Below are positions 32,198 through 39,538 of a stretch of 42,406 nt of DNA, piece after piece. Source of the stretch: Bacillota bacterium (GTDB taxonomy: Bacteria > Bacillota > Clostridia > Lachnospirales > Lachnospiraceae); assembly GCA_023408815.1 (NCBI GenBank), contig JAEYJO010000005.1, forward strand, positions 1 to 42,406, in the 5' to 3' direction. Positions within the stretch are counted from its first letter, which is position 1; the number at the start of each line of letters is the position of its first letter. The notes below the pieces were generated by a model. It saw only the letters and a program-made list of their open reading frames with translations. It was not told the DNA's origin and did no database searches. The position numbers and the translations under genes were made by a program.

Positions 32198-33286
32198 TCA
32201 ATATTCAAAAGTTTCCATATACTTCATATACTTTACAACCATAAGCGCAATCTTAAAAGTAATGGCGTCTTCAAACACTCTAAGATCAAGACCGGTGCTC
32301 TTCTGCAATTTATCCAGTCTGTATACGAGTGTATTTCTATGAATGAAAAGCTGTCTGGAAGTCTCCGATACGTTCAAGCTGTTCTCGAAAAACTTGTTGA
32401 TCGTCGTAAGCGTCTCTTCGTCAAAATCATCCGGGCTCTTTCCTCCGAAAATTTCCTTTATGAACATCTTGCAGAGCGGAATGGGAAGCTGATAGATTAA
32501 ACGGCCTATTCCCAGCTCACTGTAAGCGACGATGTCCCTTTCATCGAAAAATATCTTTCCGACATCCAGCGCCATCTTCGCTTCCTTATAGGAACGGCTT
32601 ACCTCTTTGATCTCATTAACCGTGGTTCCGTAAGAAATACGAATGTTCTTCATGCCCTCTTTTAAAAGATAGGCCTCTGCGCTCCGGGCAGTCTTATCAA
32701 TTTCCTTGCTGCTGTCTCCTTCCGACAGGTCCTTTACTACTATAACATTATTTTCATCCACTGCGGTAATGAAATCTTTGCTATTATTTCCATAATATGT
32801 CCGCATGAGCTCTAGAACGTTGCTGTCTTTCCCATTTTCCGTCTCTATGATCATGACGACCCTTTTTCCGTCCGTCTGTATATGCAGCTTTTTCGCGCGG
32901 CTGTAAATATCTACCAAAAGCAGATTATCGAGCAGCAGATTCTTGATAAAGTTGTCCTTATCGAAGCGTTCCTTATACGCAATCAAAAGACCCTGAATCT
33001 GAAAGGCCACCATCTTTCCGACCATGTACACATCCTCACCTGCTCCGCCGGCAATCAAAATATACTCCAATTGCAGTTCGTCAAATATCTTGAAATATTG
33101 GTATCCCTGTATCTCCTGGGAATCTGCTGCGGAACCCACGAATTCTACTGCCGCCGCAGAACAGCTTTCCATCCCTGCCACAGTGGATGCTACCTCCTTG
33201 CCGTCTACATCCATTACGCACAACTCTACTCTGGCGATTGCCTTAAGGCCCTCAATTGTATTTTGTAATATTTGATTTGAAATCAT
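32198..33286 (-). CDS. CdaR/PucR-family helix-turn-helix regulator
   Basis: A 362-residue transcription regulator related to the sugar-diacid regulator CdaR (not the YbbR protein of the same name). The N-terminal third looks like a sensory domain (SNQILQNTIEGLKAIARVELCVMDVDGKEVASTVAG). The centre holds a GGDEF-like degenerate region (RISYGTTVNEIKEVSRSYKEAKMALDVGKIF). The C terminus carries the PucR-type HTH: FFENSLNVSETSRQLFIHRNTLVYRLDKLQKSTGLDLRVFEDAITFKIALMV. The ATG at 33286 has AAGGAG 7 nt upstream; the longer frame to 33376 lacks this. Ligand and targets are unknown. It precedes ftsE by 65 nt. Confidence 0.88.
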   Translation of the reverse strand: MISNQILQNTIEGLKAIARVELCVMDVDGKEVASTVAGMESCSAAAVEFVGSAADSQEIQGYQYFKIFDELQLEYILIAGGAGEDVYMVGKMVAFQIQGLLIAYKERFDKDNFIKNLLLDNLLLVDIYSRAKKLHIQTDGKRVVMIIETENGKDSNVLELMRTYYGNNSKDFITAVDENNVIVVKDLSEGDSSKEIDKTARSAEAYLLKEGMKNIRISYGTTVNEIKEVSRSYKEAKMALDVGKIFFDERDIVAYSELGIGRLIYQLPIPLCKMFIKEIFGGKSPDDFDEETLTTINKFFENSLNVSETSRQLFIHRNTLVYRLDKLQKSTGLDLRVFEDAITFKIALMVVKYMKYMETFEY

Positions 33287-33319
33287 TTCCCCGCTCCTTC
33301 TCCTTCTCTTTTCTAACCT

Positions 33320-33481
33320 TATATGCAATTTATACAATGCACATTTTGAAAAAAAATCTGTTTTTCCTATACCCAATTTTCATTTTAATTCAAAACTACA
33401 AAAAAATCTACACTATTTCTTCAAAACTTTGTGTATTTTTTATGTATTCTGAGAAAACGTACAGATTTTATTCAATGTACA
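33320..33481. repeat. Direct repeat upstream of the CdaR-family gene
   Basis: Two related 24-mers at 33320-33343 and 33458-33481 share the pattern TTTATWCAATGYACA and match at 16 of 24 positions. They lie in the AT-rich 283-nt spacer that should hold the promoter of the regulator, and could be binding sites or tandem promoter parts. No clear sigma-A promoter was found here. Confidence 0.3.
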
Positions 33482-33529
33482 ACTTCCACAACTCTTTTCT
33501 GCGGCAGCTTTCATGCCGACCGCAACACT

Positions 33530-33569
33530 AAAAAGGCAGATTTGAAACTTGTTCTCATTTCAAATCTGC
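33530..33569 (-). terminator. Terminator of the TagA-like gene
   Basis: A perfect 12-bp stem (gcagatttgaaa/tttcaaatctgc, 33536-33569) with a 10-base loop begins directly after the stop codon and is followed on the minus strand by CTTTTTA. Confidence 0.8.
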
Positions 33570-34253
33570 TTACTGATTCTTTTCATTCTCTCCATTATAT
33601 CTGTTCATCCGATCGTGGAACATCTTCTTGTAGATTCGGCTCATTGCTTTCTTCTGAAAAGATTCACGGCGTTCGCCCAGCTTCATGTCCTTGGAAATTC
33701 CCAGCCATACCTCCGCATTGATATACGGCTTCGCTTCCAGCATCCATTGCTCCTGCCTGCTTCCTGCCATTCGCGAAATAATTACGGAAGGGGCAATATC
33801 GTTAATATCGTTAACGACCTCCTCCACATTTTCCGCATCCTCTTTTATAATCTGATAGCCTCTGACTGAGATGCCCCGCTGAAAATCTTTCAATTCATCT
33901 CTCAGCTTCTGCGCATCCTCTTCCGAATCGGATAGCAAATATATCGTTTTCCCTCCGCGCACGATTCTTCTCAAAAATTCCTTTAAAAAAACGAGATTCT
34001 CCACTTCATACGAACGGCTCTTGGATTCTATCTTCGCCACCCGCAGAATATCGGACTCCCCGCATAGGGTCATATCCATGGATTCTATTCTCTCTTTTTC
34101 ATTTTCATCTTTTCCCGCCAATATAAGCATCGGTGTCGTAACGTATAAAATCGTATTAAGAGCGCCGTTTTCTAAAAAACCGTCCAGCAAAAGCAGCGAC
34201 TCCTTGAGAGAATAATCGGTAAGCGTAACCCCTAAAATATCCATTTTTTGCAT
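33570..34253 (-). CDS. Divergent WecG/TagA/CpsF family protein, likely non-canonical
   Basis: A 227-residue member of the WecG/TagA/CpsF glycosyltransferase family (GT26), recognised from MDILGVTLTDYSLKESLLLLDGFL at the N terminus, YLLSDSEEDAQKLRDEL in the middle, and ISRMAGSRQEQWMLEAKPYINAEVWLGI in place of the usual LG.PKQE.W....... GVGG. Key positions differ: the family motif TPN is TPM (Met42), and the motif PDG with the proposed catalytic Asp is CGE (Gly65). This suggests lost or altered catalysis. The C terminus is basic, as in membrane-recruited TagA. The ATG at 34253 has GGTGA upstream. It is divergent from the YjfB-like gene with overlapping promoters. Confidence 0.75.
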   Translation of the reverse strand: MQKMDILGVTLTDYSLKESLLLLDGFLENGALNTILYVTTPMLILAGKDENEKERIESMDMTLCGESDILRVAKIESKSRSYEVENLVFLKEFLRRIVRGGKTIYLLSDSEEDAQKLRDELKDFQRGISVRGYQIIKEDAENVEEVVNDINDIAPSVIISRMAGSRQEQWMLEAKPYINAEVWLGISKDMKLGERRESFQKKAMSRIYKKMFHDRMNRYNGENEKNQ

Positions 34254-34303
34254 ACTTTCACCATCATTTCCCCATATGGTCGAACTAAATATTCCCCTAA
34301 ACA

Positions 34304-34332
34304 ATCTTAAAAACCTTCCCCCGACTTGTCAA
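34304..34332 (-). promoter_or_regulatory. Sigma-A promoter of the TagA-like gene
   Basis: On the minus strand a perfect TTGACA (34327-34332) lies 17 bp from TAAGAT (34304-34309). Its -35 box overlaps that of the plus-strand promoter. Confidence 0.55.
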
Positions 34333-34355
34333 GTATATCAAAAATATGGTATACT
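34326..34355 (+). promoter_or_regulatory. Sigma-A promoter of the YjfB-like gene
   Basis: TTGTCA (34326-34331) and TATACT (34350-34355) are 18 bp apart, each one base from consensus. AGTATA near 34332 and TATACT form an inverted repeat across the spacer. The start would be near 34362. Confidence 0.55.
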
Positions 34356-34408
34356 TGCAATATAATGATTCGAATTATAAAAATTCAATTTTAAGGGAGG
34401 TAATAAAT

Positions 34409-34597
34409 ATGGATATTCCTGCATTATCAATGGCGCTTGCCCAGACACAGACTATATCGGACGTAGGCATCACTATGCTCTCGAAATCACTGGACAGCAT
34501 GGAGACTGGCGGCGACGCAATGATAGATATGATGAAATCCTCCATGGAATTATCTGTAAATCCTGCCATCGGTTCCAACATAGATTTATATATATAG
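34409..34597 (+). CDS. YjfB-family putative motility protein
   Basis: A 62-residue protein resembling the YjfB family: it opens with MDIPALSMALAQTQTISDVGITMLSKSLD, followed by a Met-rich helix (GGDAMIDMMKSSMELSVNPAIGSNIDLYI). Members are found mainly in flagellated Firmicutes and are annotated as putative motility proteins, but the role is not established. The start is the ATG at 34409, since GGGAGG lies 7-8 nt upstream; a 21-residue upstream extension would run through this site. It is a single-gene unit with its own promoter and terminator. Confidence 0.82.
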   Translation: MDIPALSMALAQTQTISDVGITMLSKSLDSMETGGDAMIDMMKSSMELSVNPAIGSNIDLYI

Positions 34598-34653
34598 AAG
34601 CTTATAGCATAAAACATAAGCGTGCAGCTACGCAGCCACTTTTCATGTGGCAG

Positions 34654-34671
34654 GAGCACTTTTCTATTGCA
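34654..34671. repeat. Terminator-adjacent motif, copy 3
   Basis: The 18-mer gagcacttttctattgca lies 4 nt before the hairpin at 34676 and matches the copy at 10373-10390 at 16 of 18 positions. Confidence 0.45.
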
Positions 34672-34675
34672 TGAT

Positions 34676-34708
34676 AAAACGCACATCTTCGTAGGTGTGC
34701 GTTTTTTA
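34676..34708. terminator. Bidirectional terminator between yjfB-like and CPBP genes
   Basis: A 10-bp stem (aaaacgcaca/tgtgcgtttt) with a 10-base loop and T-run on the plus strand; on the minus strand T4 is part of the stem. It lies between converging genes. Confidence 0.75.
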
Positions 34709-34733
34709 TATAAAATCAATTGTGAATTAAGAA

Positions 34734-35648
34734 TCAATAAAGAATAAAATCGAGGGCCATGTAGGAAAGTGCCAATACTACAGCGATCAAAAGCGGTACA
34801 GTTATCATGGTATTGCCTGTTTTATTTTTTCTGGTTCTCCAGATATCCCTAAGGTTCTCTTCCCGATGTTCGTTTTTGGCAATCCAGGCCAGAACACAAG
34901 CTGCTAAAGTAGTAGTAATTGCAGCGATAATCAAATAGCCACTGATGGCTGCCAACATTATATCCGTTGTAATCTGCGACTGAGCTTCATCCAGACCGCC
35001 CATTCCAAAGGAATCGTATAGGTACATGATACATACCTGCTGGGAGTTGAATATGACATGAAATAAAACGGAGCTCCACAAACTTCCTGTAGCTTCTACC
35101 AATGCCACGAGAATCATACCGATTATCAAAGCATACGCGGCCTGATTGAAGTTCATATGCATGAGAGCGAACAGGCTGGCAGATAAAAAAAGGGCCTGTA
35201 ACACGGTTCCCGATTTCTTGTAGCCCTGATATATAATCCCTCTGAATACCAGCTCCTCGCTGAACGGTCCGATGATTCCTATAATAAGAAGCATAACAAA
35301 AAAGGGGATCTCTAAGATATCCCCACTAATTGCCACCACCGTATTATCCACGAACAGCATGGAAACCGCATTGATTACGGTAGTTAAAGGCATAGCCAGA
35401 AAAGTAAAAAGAATGATCATAAGCACCGAGGATATTTTAATCCTCCGAAAGCCTGCAAATTTAATCAGATTCTCCCTGGAAATCAGGAGTCCTATAAGAG
35501 CAGGCACCAATACGATCAACTGACTGATTATGAAATTAGGTACAATTGTCAGTGTATAAAACGGACTTAAAACTCCCAGCAGAACCACCGCCCCAACATG
35601 AAGCAGGATAACTGCCAGGAAAATCCGGTTTACCTTTTTACTATTCAT
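34734..35648 (-). CDS. CPBP family intramembrane glutamic endopeptidase
   Basis: A 304-residue polytopic membrane protein (about eight segments) of the CAAX-protease and bacteriocin-processing family. The catalytic motif SEELVFRGIIYQGYKK (about residues 129-144) has the paired Glu and the Arg; ALMHMNFNQAAYAL supplies the second motif His, and LFHVIFNS the third. The substrate is unknown; relatives process membrane peptides or prenylated proteins, or give self-immunity to bacteriocins. AGGAT lies upstream of the ATG, and only 8 nt separate it from the upstream small gene, so the two are co-transcribed. The C-terminal loop holds a basic patch (TRKNKTGNTM). Confidence 0.92.
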   Translation of the reverse strand: MNSKKVNRIFLAVILLHVGAVVLLGVLSPFYTLTIVPNFIISQLIVLVPALIGLLISRENLIKFAGFRRIKISSVLMIILFTFLAMPLTTVINAVSMLFVDNTVVAISGDILEIPFFVMLLIIGIIGPFSEELVFRGIIYQGYKKSGTVLQALFLSASLFALMHMNFNQAAYALIIGMILVALVEATGSLWSSVLFHVIFNSQQVCIMYLYDSFGMGGLDEAQSQITTDIMLAAISGYLIIAAITTTLAACVLAWIAKNEHREENLRDIWRTRKNKTGNTMITVPLLIAVVLALSYMALDFILY

Positions 35649-35656
35649 TCGCTATC

Positions 35657-35890
35657 CTAATTCTCCATCATAAAGTTAACTAATTTCGTAATGTCTTCCG
35701 GCTCATAGGCAATAAGTTCAAGCTCTGCGATCGTTCCGTCGGAAAAAATATTCGCCATGGATACGTACTGGGAAAGCTTGGACTTAAGGTTCAGTCTGTC
35801 TCCCTCGCCCGTCACTAATTCTACCTTGCCTACACAGCTGTCAATTACTTTAAAAAACTTATCGATATCTCTGATATTCTGTACTTTCAT
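35657..35890 (-). CDS. Small conserved protein of unknown function
   Basis: A 77-residue soluble protein, rich in charged residues and without Cys-pair or membrane motifs. The middle reads KVELVTGEGDRLNLKSKLSQYVSMANIFSDG and the end is LELIAYEPEDITKLVNFMMEN. I recall similar short proteins in Lachnospiraceae, sometimes labelled polyA polymerase without evidence; I would not transfer that name. It has a good promoter (35956-35984) and is directly followed by the CPBP protease gene. AGGAGA precedes the ATG. Confidence 0.78.
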   Translation of the reverse strand: MKVQNIRDIDKFFKVIDSCVGKVELVTGEGDRLNLKSKLSQYVSMANIFSDGTIAELELIAYEPEDITKLVNFMMEN

Positions 35891-35955
35891 TTCATTCTCC
35901 TTTCCAAATCGAAGCCTTAGCTTCCATTACTAATCCCTTTTTTATTTACACCATG

Positions 35956-35984
35956 ATTATACTGATTTCGGTGTGAATATGCAA
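35956..35984 (-). promoter_or_regulatory. Sigma-A promoter of the small protein-CPBP unit
   Basis: On the minus strand TTGCAT (35979-35984) and a perfect TATAAT (35956-35961) are 17 bp apart. The start would be near 35949, with a leader of about 58 nt. Confidence 0.55.
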
Positions 35985-36010
35985 GACAATTATCAATGAA
36001 TAAAAAACAT

Positions 36011-36847
36011 TCAGGCTTTTCTTATACTGCCGCCGTCTATAAGCACTTTCCCTTCCTTCAGCAAACGTCCCACTGCCCGTTTGAATTCATTCTTACTCAT
36101 CTGCACTTCCTGCCTGATGGTTTCGGGATCTGCCTTATCATTAAACGGAAGAACTCCCCCATAGCTTTCTATAATTTCCATTATTTTATCCGCATCGGTA
36201 CCAATTTGAAGATATGCCTTCTCCCTCAGGCTTAGATCCAGTTTTCCATCCTCCTTGACGCCTGTCACCCGGGCCTGAACCATATCTCCTTCCCTGATAT
36301 CTCCGTACATCTCCTTCTTTGAAATAAGGCCGGAATATTTATCGTCTACTGCTACAAAAGCCCCAAACTCTCTGCTGATTTCATAAACGCGCCCGGTCAC
36401 CCTGTCATCCTTCTTATAAGGACTGTCAGTGTCCAAGTAAGGATATACCTTCATCGTAGCACATAATCTATTGCTCTTATCAGTATATAGTGCGGCCAGA
36501 CACTCCTCCCCTTCCTTCACCGGCCATGTCTGCTCTTTGAAAGGAAGCAGCAACTGTTTTTCCAGCCCCCAATCCAAAAAGGCGCCGATTTTCGCAACCT
36601 GTGCAACCTTAAGAAGAGCAGTCCTTCCAAGGGTGAGCGCCGCCTCCTTAGTAGTTGCAATCAAACGGTCACTGGAATCTCTATATATGAATACACGTAT
36701 TGCATCTCCCACCTGCGTTCCTTCCGGAACCTGCTTTTCGGGAAGAAGCACCTTTTCATCGGCACCGCCCGCATCCTCAGCCAGATATACGCCAAATTCC
36801 ACTTTTTTTACAACAGTTAAATTCTGCACTTCTCCTAATCTTATCAT
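36011..36847 (-). CDS. cvfB: CvfB/YitL-like S1-domain RNA-binding protein
   Basis: A 278-residue protein of the CvfB family. It begins with two S1-like beta barrels (MIRLGEVQNLTVVKKVEFGVYLAED and the LLKVAQVAKIGAFLDWGLEKQLLLPFKEQ region), a third canonical S1 domain (DRVTGRVYEISREFGAFVAVDDKYSGLISKKEMYGDIREGDMVQARVTGVKEDGKLDLSLREK), and a C-terminal winged helix (MSKNEFKRAVGRLLKEGKVLIDGGSIRKA). CvfB affects virulence gene expression in Staphylococcus aureus; in other Firmicutes its RNA targets are unknown. The ATG overlaps the thioesterase stop in an ATGA arrangement, so the two are translationally coupled. Confidence 0.93.
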   Translation of the reverse strand: MIRLGEVQNLTVVKKVEFGVYLAEDAGGADEKVLLPEKQVPEGTQVGDAIRVFIYRDSSDRLIATTKEAALTLGRTALLKVAQVAKIGAFLDWGLEKQLLLPFKEQTWPVKEGEECLAALYTDKSNRLCATMKVYPYLDTDSPYKKDDRVTGRVYEISREFGAFVAVDDKYSGLISKKEMYGDIREGDMVQARVTGVKEDGKLDLSLREKAYLQIGTDADKIMEIIESYGGVLPFNDKADPETIRQEVQMSKNEFKRAVGRLLKEGKVLIDGGSIRKA

Positions 36848-37569
36848 ACAATACCCATATTCCTTTCAAACTCTGCAACACAGTAAGCCTGTCCCTCTTC
36901 GTTATTAAGCAAAATTAAGCAAATATTATCCGCAAGCCGATAAACCTCCGGTACGATAATGTCTCCCAAAAGCGCCTGCTTTTTATATTCTGCCCGCATC
37001 TGCCTTATGGCGAAGCCTTCCGGCAAATATTCCATGGCAATGCGGATATATTGCCCATTATTCACGTGATGGTTGGTATCCAGGTGATGCTGTCTCACCT
37101 CTACCTTCTCCCGCTTCTCCCCTTTGGTTTGAGGAAGAGCAATCTTACGCGGCGCATAATCCATCTCAAGCTTTTCTTCCAGCACATATGCCGCATTCAG
37201 CTCATCAGGAACTCTCGCCGGCCGCATATGCTCCATATCCATTAAAGTCCAGACAGTGTTCGCATAGGCCAGGCGTTCTCCGTTCTCCTCCTCCATCAGA
37301 AAATTACGCCACCCGATAAAGCCTTTGAAATCATACGGAGCCGTTCCGATCAACACTCTTTCTCCAAGAGCAGGGTACCTTTCAACTACTATCTGCCAAG
37401 CCGACATTACCCAGGCCAGATGCCTTTCCTGAAGAAATTTAAGCCCTACCCCTATATCTTCAGAATGAAAAGTTGAACAATCCTGAAAATAATCCAGCAG
37501 CGATTCTAAGGATAATTTTCCTTCTCTGTCCAGTTCACTGTATCGTATACGTCCTGCGAATCTATACAT
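36844..37569 (-). CDS. Acyl-ACP thioesterase
   Basis: A 241-residue double-hotdog thioesterase that releases fatty acids from acyl carrier protein. The N-terminal hotdog (MYRFAGRIRYSELDREGKLSLESLLDYFQDCSTFHSEDIG) and the WRNFLM region are clear. The catalytic motif TNHHVNNGQYIRIAMEYLP matches the N-x-H-V-N-N pattern of plant FatA/FatB enzymes. Bacterial members occur in Clostridia and can adjust free fatty acid release. It has a promoter with an extended -10 box and is co-transcribed with cvfB. A TAGGG lies before the ATG. Confidence 0.92.
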   Translation of the reverse strand: MYRFAGRIRYSELDREGKLSLESLLDYFQDCSTFHSEDIGVGLKFLQERHLAWVMSAWQIVVERYPALGERVLIGTAPYDFKGFIGWRNFLMEEENGERLAYANTVWTLMDMEHMRPARVPDELNAAYVLEEKLEMDYAPRKIALPQTKGEKREKVEVRQHHLDTNHHVNNGQYIRIAMEYLPEGFAIRQMRAEYKKQALLGDIIVPEVYRLADNICLILLNNEEGQAYCVAEFERNMGIV

Positions 37570-37626
37570 TTATCCCTACTCCTTCCAAAGTCAAAGACCC
37601 TTTCTTCTCCTTATATCAACGCTCCA

Positions 37627-37656
37627 ATTATATCACAGCCCATCTCGTAATTGCAA
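37627..37656 (-). promoter_or_regulatory. Promoter of the thioesterase-cvfB unit
   Basis: On the minus strand TTGCAA (37651-37656) and a perfect TATAAT (37627-37632) are 18 bp apart, with a TG one base before the -10 box (extended -10). The start would be near 37620. Confidence 0.55.
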
Positions 37657-37688
37657 ACAATTCACCATGTAGAGAAAGCCTTTATTTT

Positions 37689-37722
37689 TTCATATTAAGG
37701 GTATTAAAGCATAGAATATAAT
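37689..37722 (+). promoter_or_regulatory. Candidate promoter of the tandem subtilases (sigma-E-like or sigma-A)
   Basis: TTCATATT (37689-37696) and CATAGAAT (37710-37717), 13 bp apart, resemble the sporulation sigma-E boxes kmATATT and CATACAnT, at about one base shorter spacing than usual. A perfect sigma-A -10 TATAAT overlaps at 37717-37722 but lacks a -35 box. Confidence 0.35.
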
Positions 37723-37788
37723 AAGCCGTTATGGTCAATATGACAATTTCCGGCACCTGATAACCTCATTCTATACAAGGAGCTTTCC

Positions 37789-39462
37789 ATGGAAAAAATT
37801 CTGGATGAAGATTATTACGACCTAATGATAGATAATATACTCCTTCCCAGTTATGATACCGGCAATAACGTTACTAATATAAATGAGAGACATTCCCTGC
37901 TGCATGTGCTTGCAAGGCAGGTGAATATCTGTGACCTGGGAGCAAATCCTTATCATCGCTTTCCTTCCCTTTTCACTTTGACTGCATCTATCCGCCCTCA
38001 GGTATCCGGGGTTAATCAGATACAGCGCAATCCGGCTCTCGCACTCTATGGAACCGGCGTGATCGTTGGAATCATAGATACGGGCATCGATTATCAGCAT
38101 CCCGCCTTCAGGCATAACGACGGCAGTACGCGCATCGTTTCCATATGGGACCAGACAATACAGACCGGCACTCCTCCGGAGACATTTACTTACGGCTCCG
38201 AATACAGCCGGGAATTGATCAATCTTGCCCTTATATCTGCGGAACCTTTATCCATTGTACCTTCCGAGGACACTAACGGACATGGAACAGCAATTGCAAG
38301 CATCGTCGCAGGCAAAGGAGATTCCGCTCAGAGTTTCACCGGAGTTGCTACCGAAGCAGAATATGTAGTGGTAAAGTTAAAAGAAGCCAAATCGAATCTA
38401 CGCCAAATCTCCTTCGTTCCCGAAAACGCTGTTTGTTATCAGGAATCGGATGTCATGTTAGGCGCCCGCTATTTGTTGTCCGCAGCCCGTAAGCTCAACC
38501 GATCTCTTGCCATGTGCGTCGCCCTCGGCACCAGCCAGGGTGGTCACGACGAACACGGCGCTACTACCGGTTATTTGGACTATCTCACTCACCGCCCTCA
38601 AATCTGCGTTTCTGTCTCTGCCGGAAATGAAGGGAACAACGGCAGACATTATTACGGCAACATCGCCGTTCCTACAAATGACACTCTGTTCGAGTTGAAG
38701 GTGGGCAGTGCCGATAAATTATTTGCCATGGAAATCTGGCCTTATGCCCCCAGCCGTCTTACCATTGAAGTCACTTCGCCCAGCGGGGAATCCACGCCTT
38801 TGGTTTATCCGGGCATCAATACCTGCGAGAGATTCAATTTCGTATACAACCAAGGCACGTTATGGATAAATAATATTACCTTTGAAGAGGAGACCGGAGA
38901 ACAGCTCATACTACTGCGCTTCCAAAATCCTTTTGCCGGTATATGGAGCTTTAAACTGCAAAATTTAGAAAATGAGAGTTTTTCTTTCCATTCATGGCTT
39001 CCCTCGGGGGATTTGCTTTCCAGAGAAACTTATTTCCTGCAATCGAATCCAAGCACTACCATCACTTCTCCCGGCAACGCCATACGCCCTCTGACGGTAA
39101 CCGCATACAACCAGTCAAACGACAGTATATGGATAGATTCCGGAAGGGGTTATACACGTACCAACCAAGTCAAGCCCGATGTGGCCGCACCCGGTTTTGA
39201 GATTCCTTGCGCGGTTCCAGGAGGACGTTATGCCACCTTAACCGGTACCGGGGCCTCCACTGCCTATGCTTCCGGTATCACTGCCATGCTTTTGGAATGG
39301 GCCGTAGTCCGCGGGAACTATACCTCAATTACGGGGACAGATATCAGCAGTCTTATAACCCGCGGCGCATATAGACAGCCTAACACAACTTATCCGAACA
39401 ATATATGGGGTTATGGCCAAATCGATATCAATGGTGTCTTTGAGAGGCTCGCCAACTTATAA
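37789..39462 (+). CDS. Subtilase (S8) family protein, CspA/C-like, probable pseudoprotease (copy 1)
   Basis: A 557-residue S8 family protein of the CspA-like subgroup. A short N-terminal part (MEKILDEDYYDLMIDN...) precedes the subtilisin fold. The catalytic Asp97 (GIIDTGID), His165 (TNGHGTAIASI) and oxyanion Asn280 (SAGNEGNN) are present. A jelly-roll-like insert of about 130 residues (around 300-430) fits the Csp type. At the catalytic Ser, where GTS is expected, the sequence is TGTGASTAYASG, so Gly488 replaces Ser; Ser490 lies two positions on. No signal peptide is visible, so it may be cytoplasmic or in the forespore or mother cell. GGAG lies 7-8 nt before the ATG. It is followed by a close paralogue. 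Csp proteins act in spore germination in Clostridia; that role here is inferred. Confidence 0.85.
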   Translation: MEKILDEDYYDLMIDNILLPSYDTGNNVTNINERHSLLHVLARQVNICDLGANPYHRFPSLFTLTASIRPQVSGVNQIQRNPALALYGTGVIVGIIDTGIDYQHPAFRHNDGSTRIVSIWDQTIQTGTPPETFTYGSEYSRELINLALISAEPLSIVPSEDTNGHGTAIASIVAGKGDSAQSFTGVATEAEYVVVKLKEAKSNLRQISFVPENAVCYQESDVMLGARYLLSAARKLNRSLAMCVALGTSQGGHDEHGATTGYLDYLTHRPQICVSVSAGNEGNNGRHYYGNIAVPTNDTLFELKVGSADKLFAMEIWPYAPSRLTIEVTSPSGESTPLVYPGINTCERFNFVYNQGTLWINNITFEEETGEQLILLRFQNPFAGIWSFKLQNLENESFSFHSWLPSGDLLSRETYFLQSNPSTTITSPGNAIRPLTVTAYNQSNDSIWIDSGRGYTRTNQVKPDVAAPGFEIPCAVPGGRYATLTGTGASTAYASGITAMLLEWAVVRGNYTSITGTDISSLITRGAYRQPNTTYPNNIWGYGQIDINGVFERLANL

Positions 39463-39538
39463 GCCACAATCAAATAAGAAAACAATATGAGCCTGCGGCA
39501 AATTGCTTACAGGACACTGGAAAGGCATGGTAAGGATA

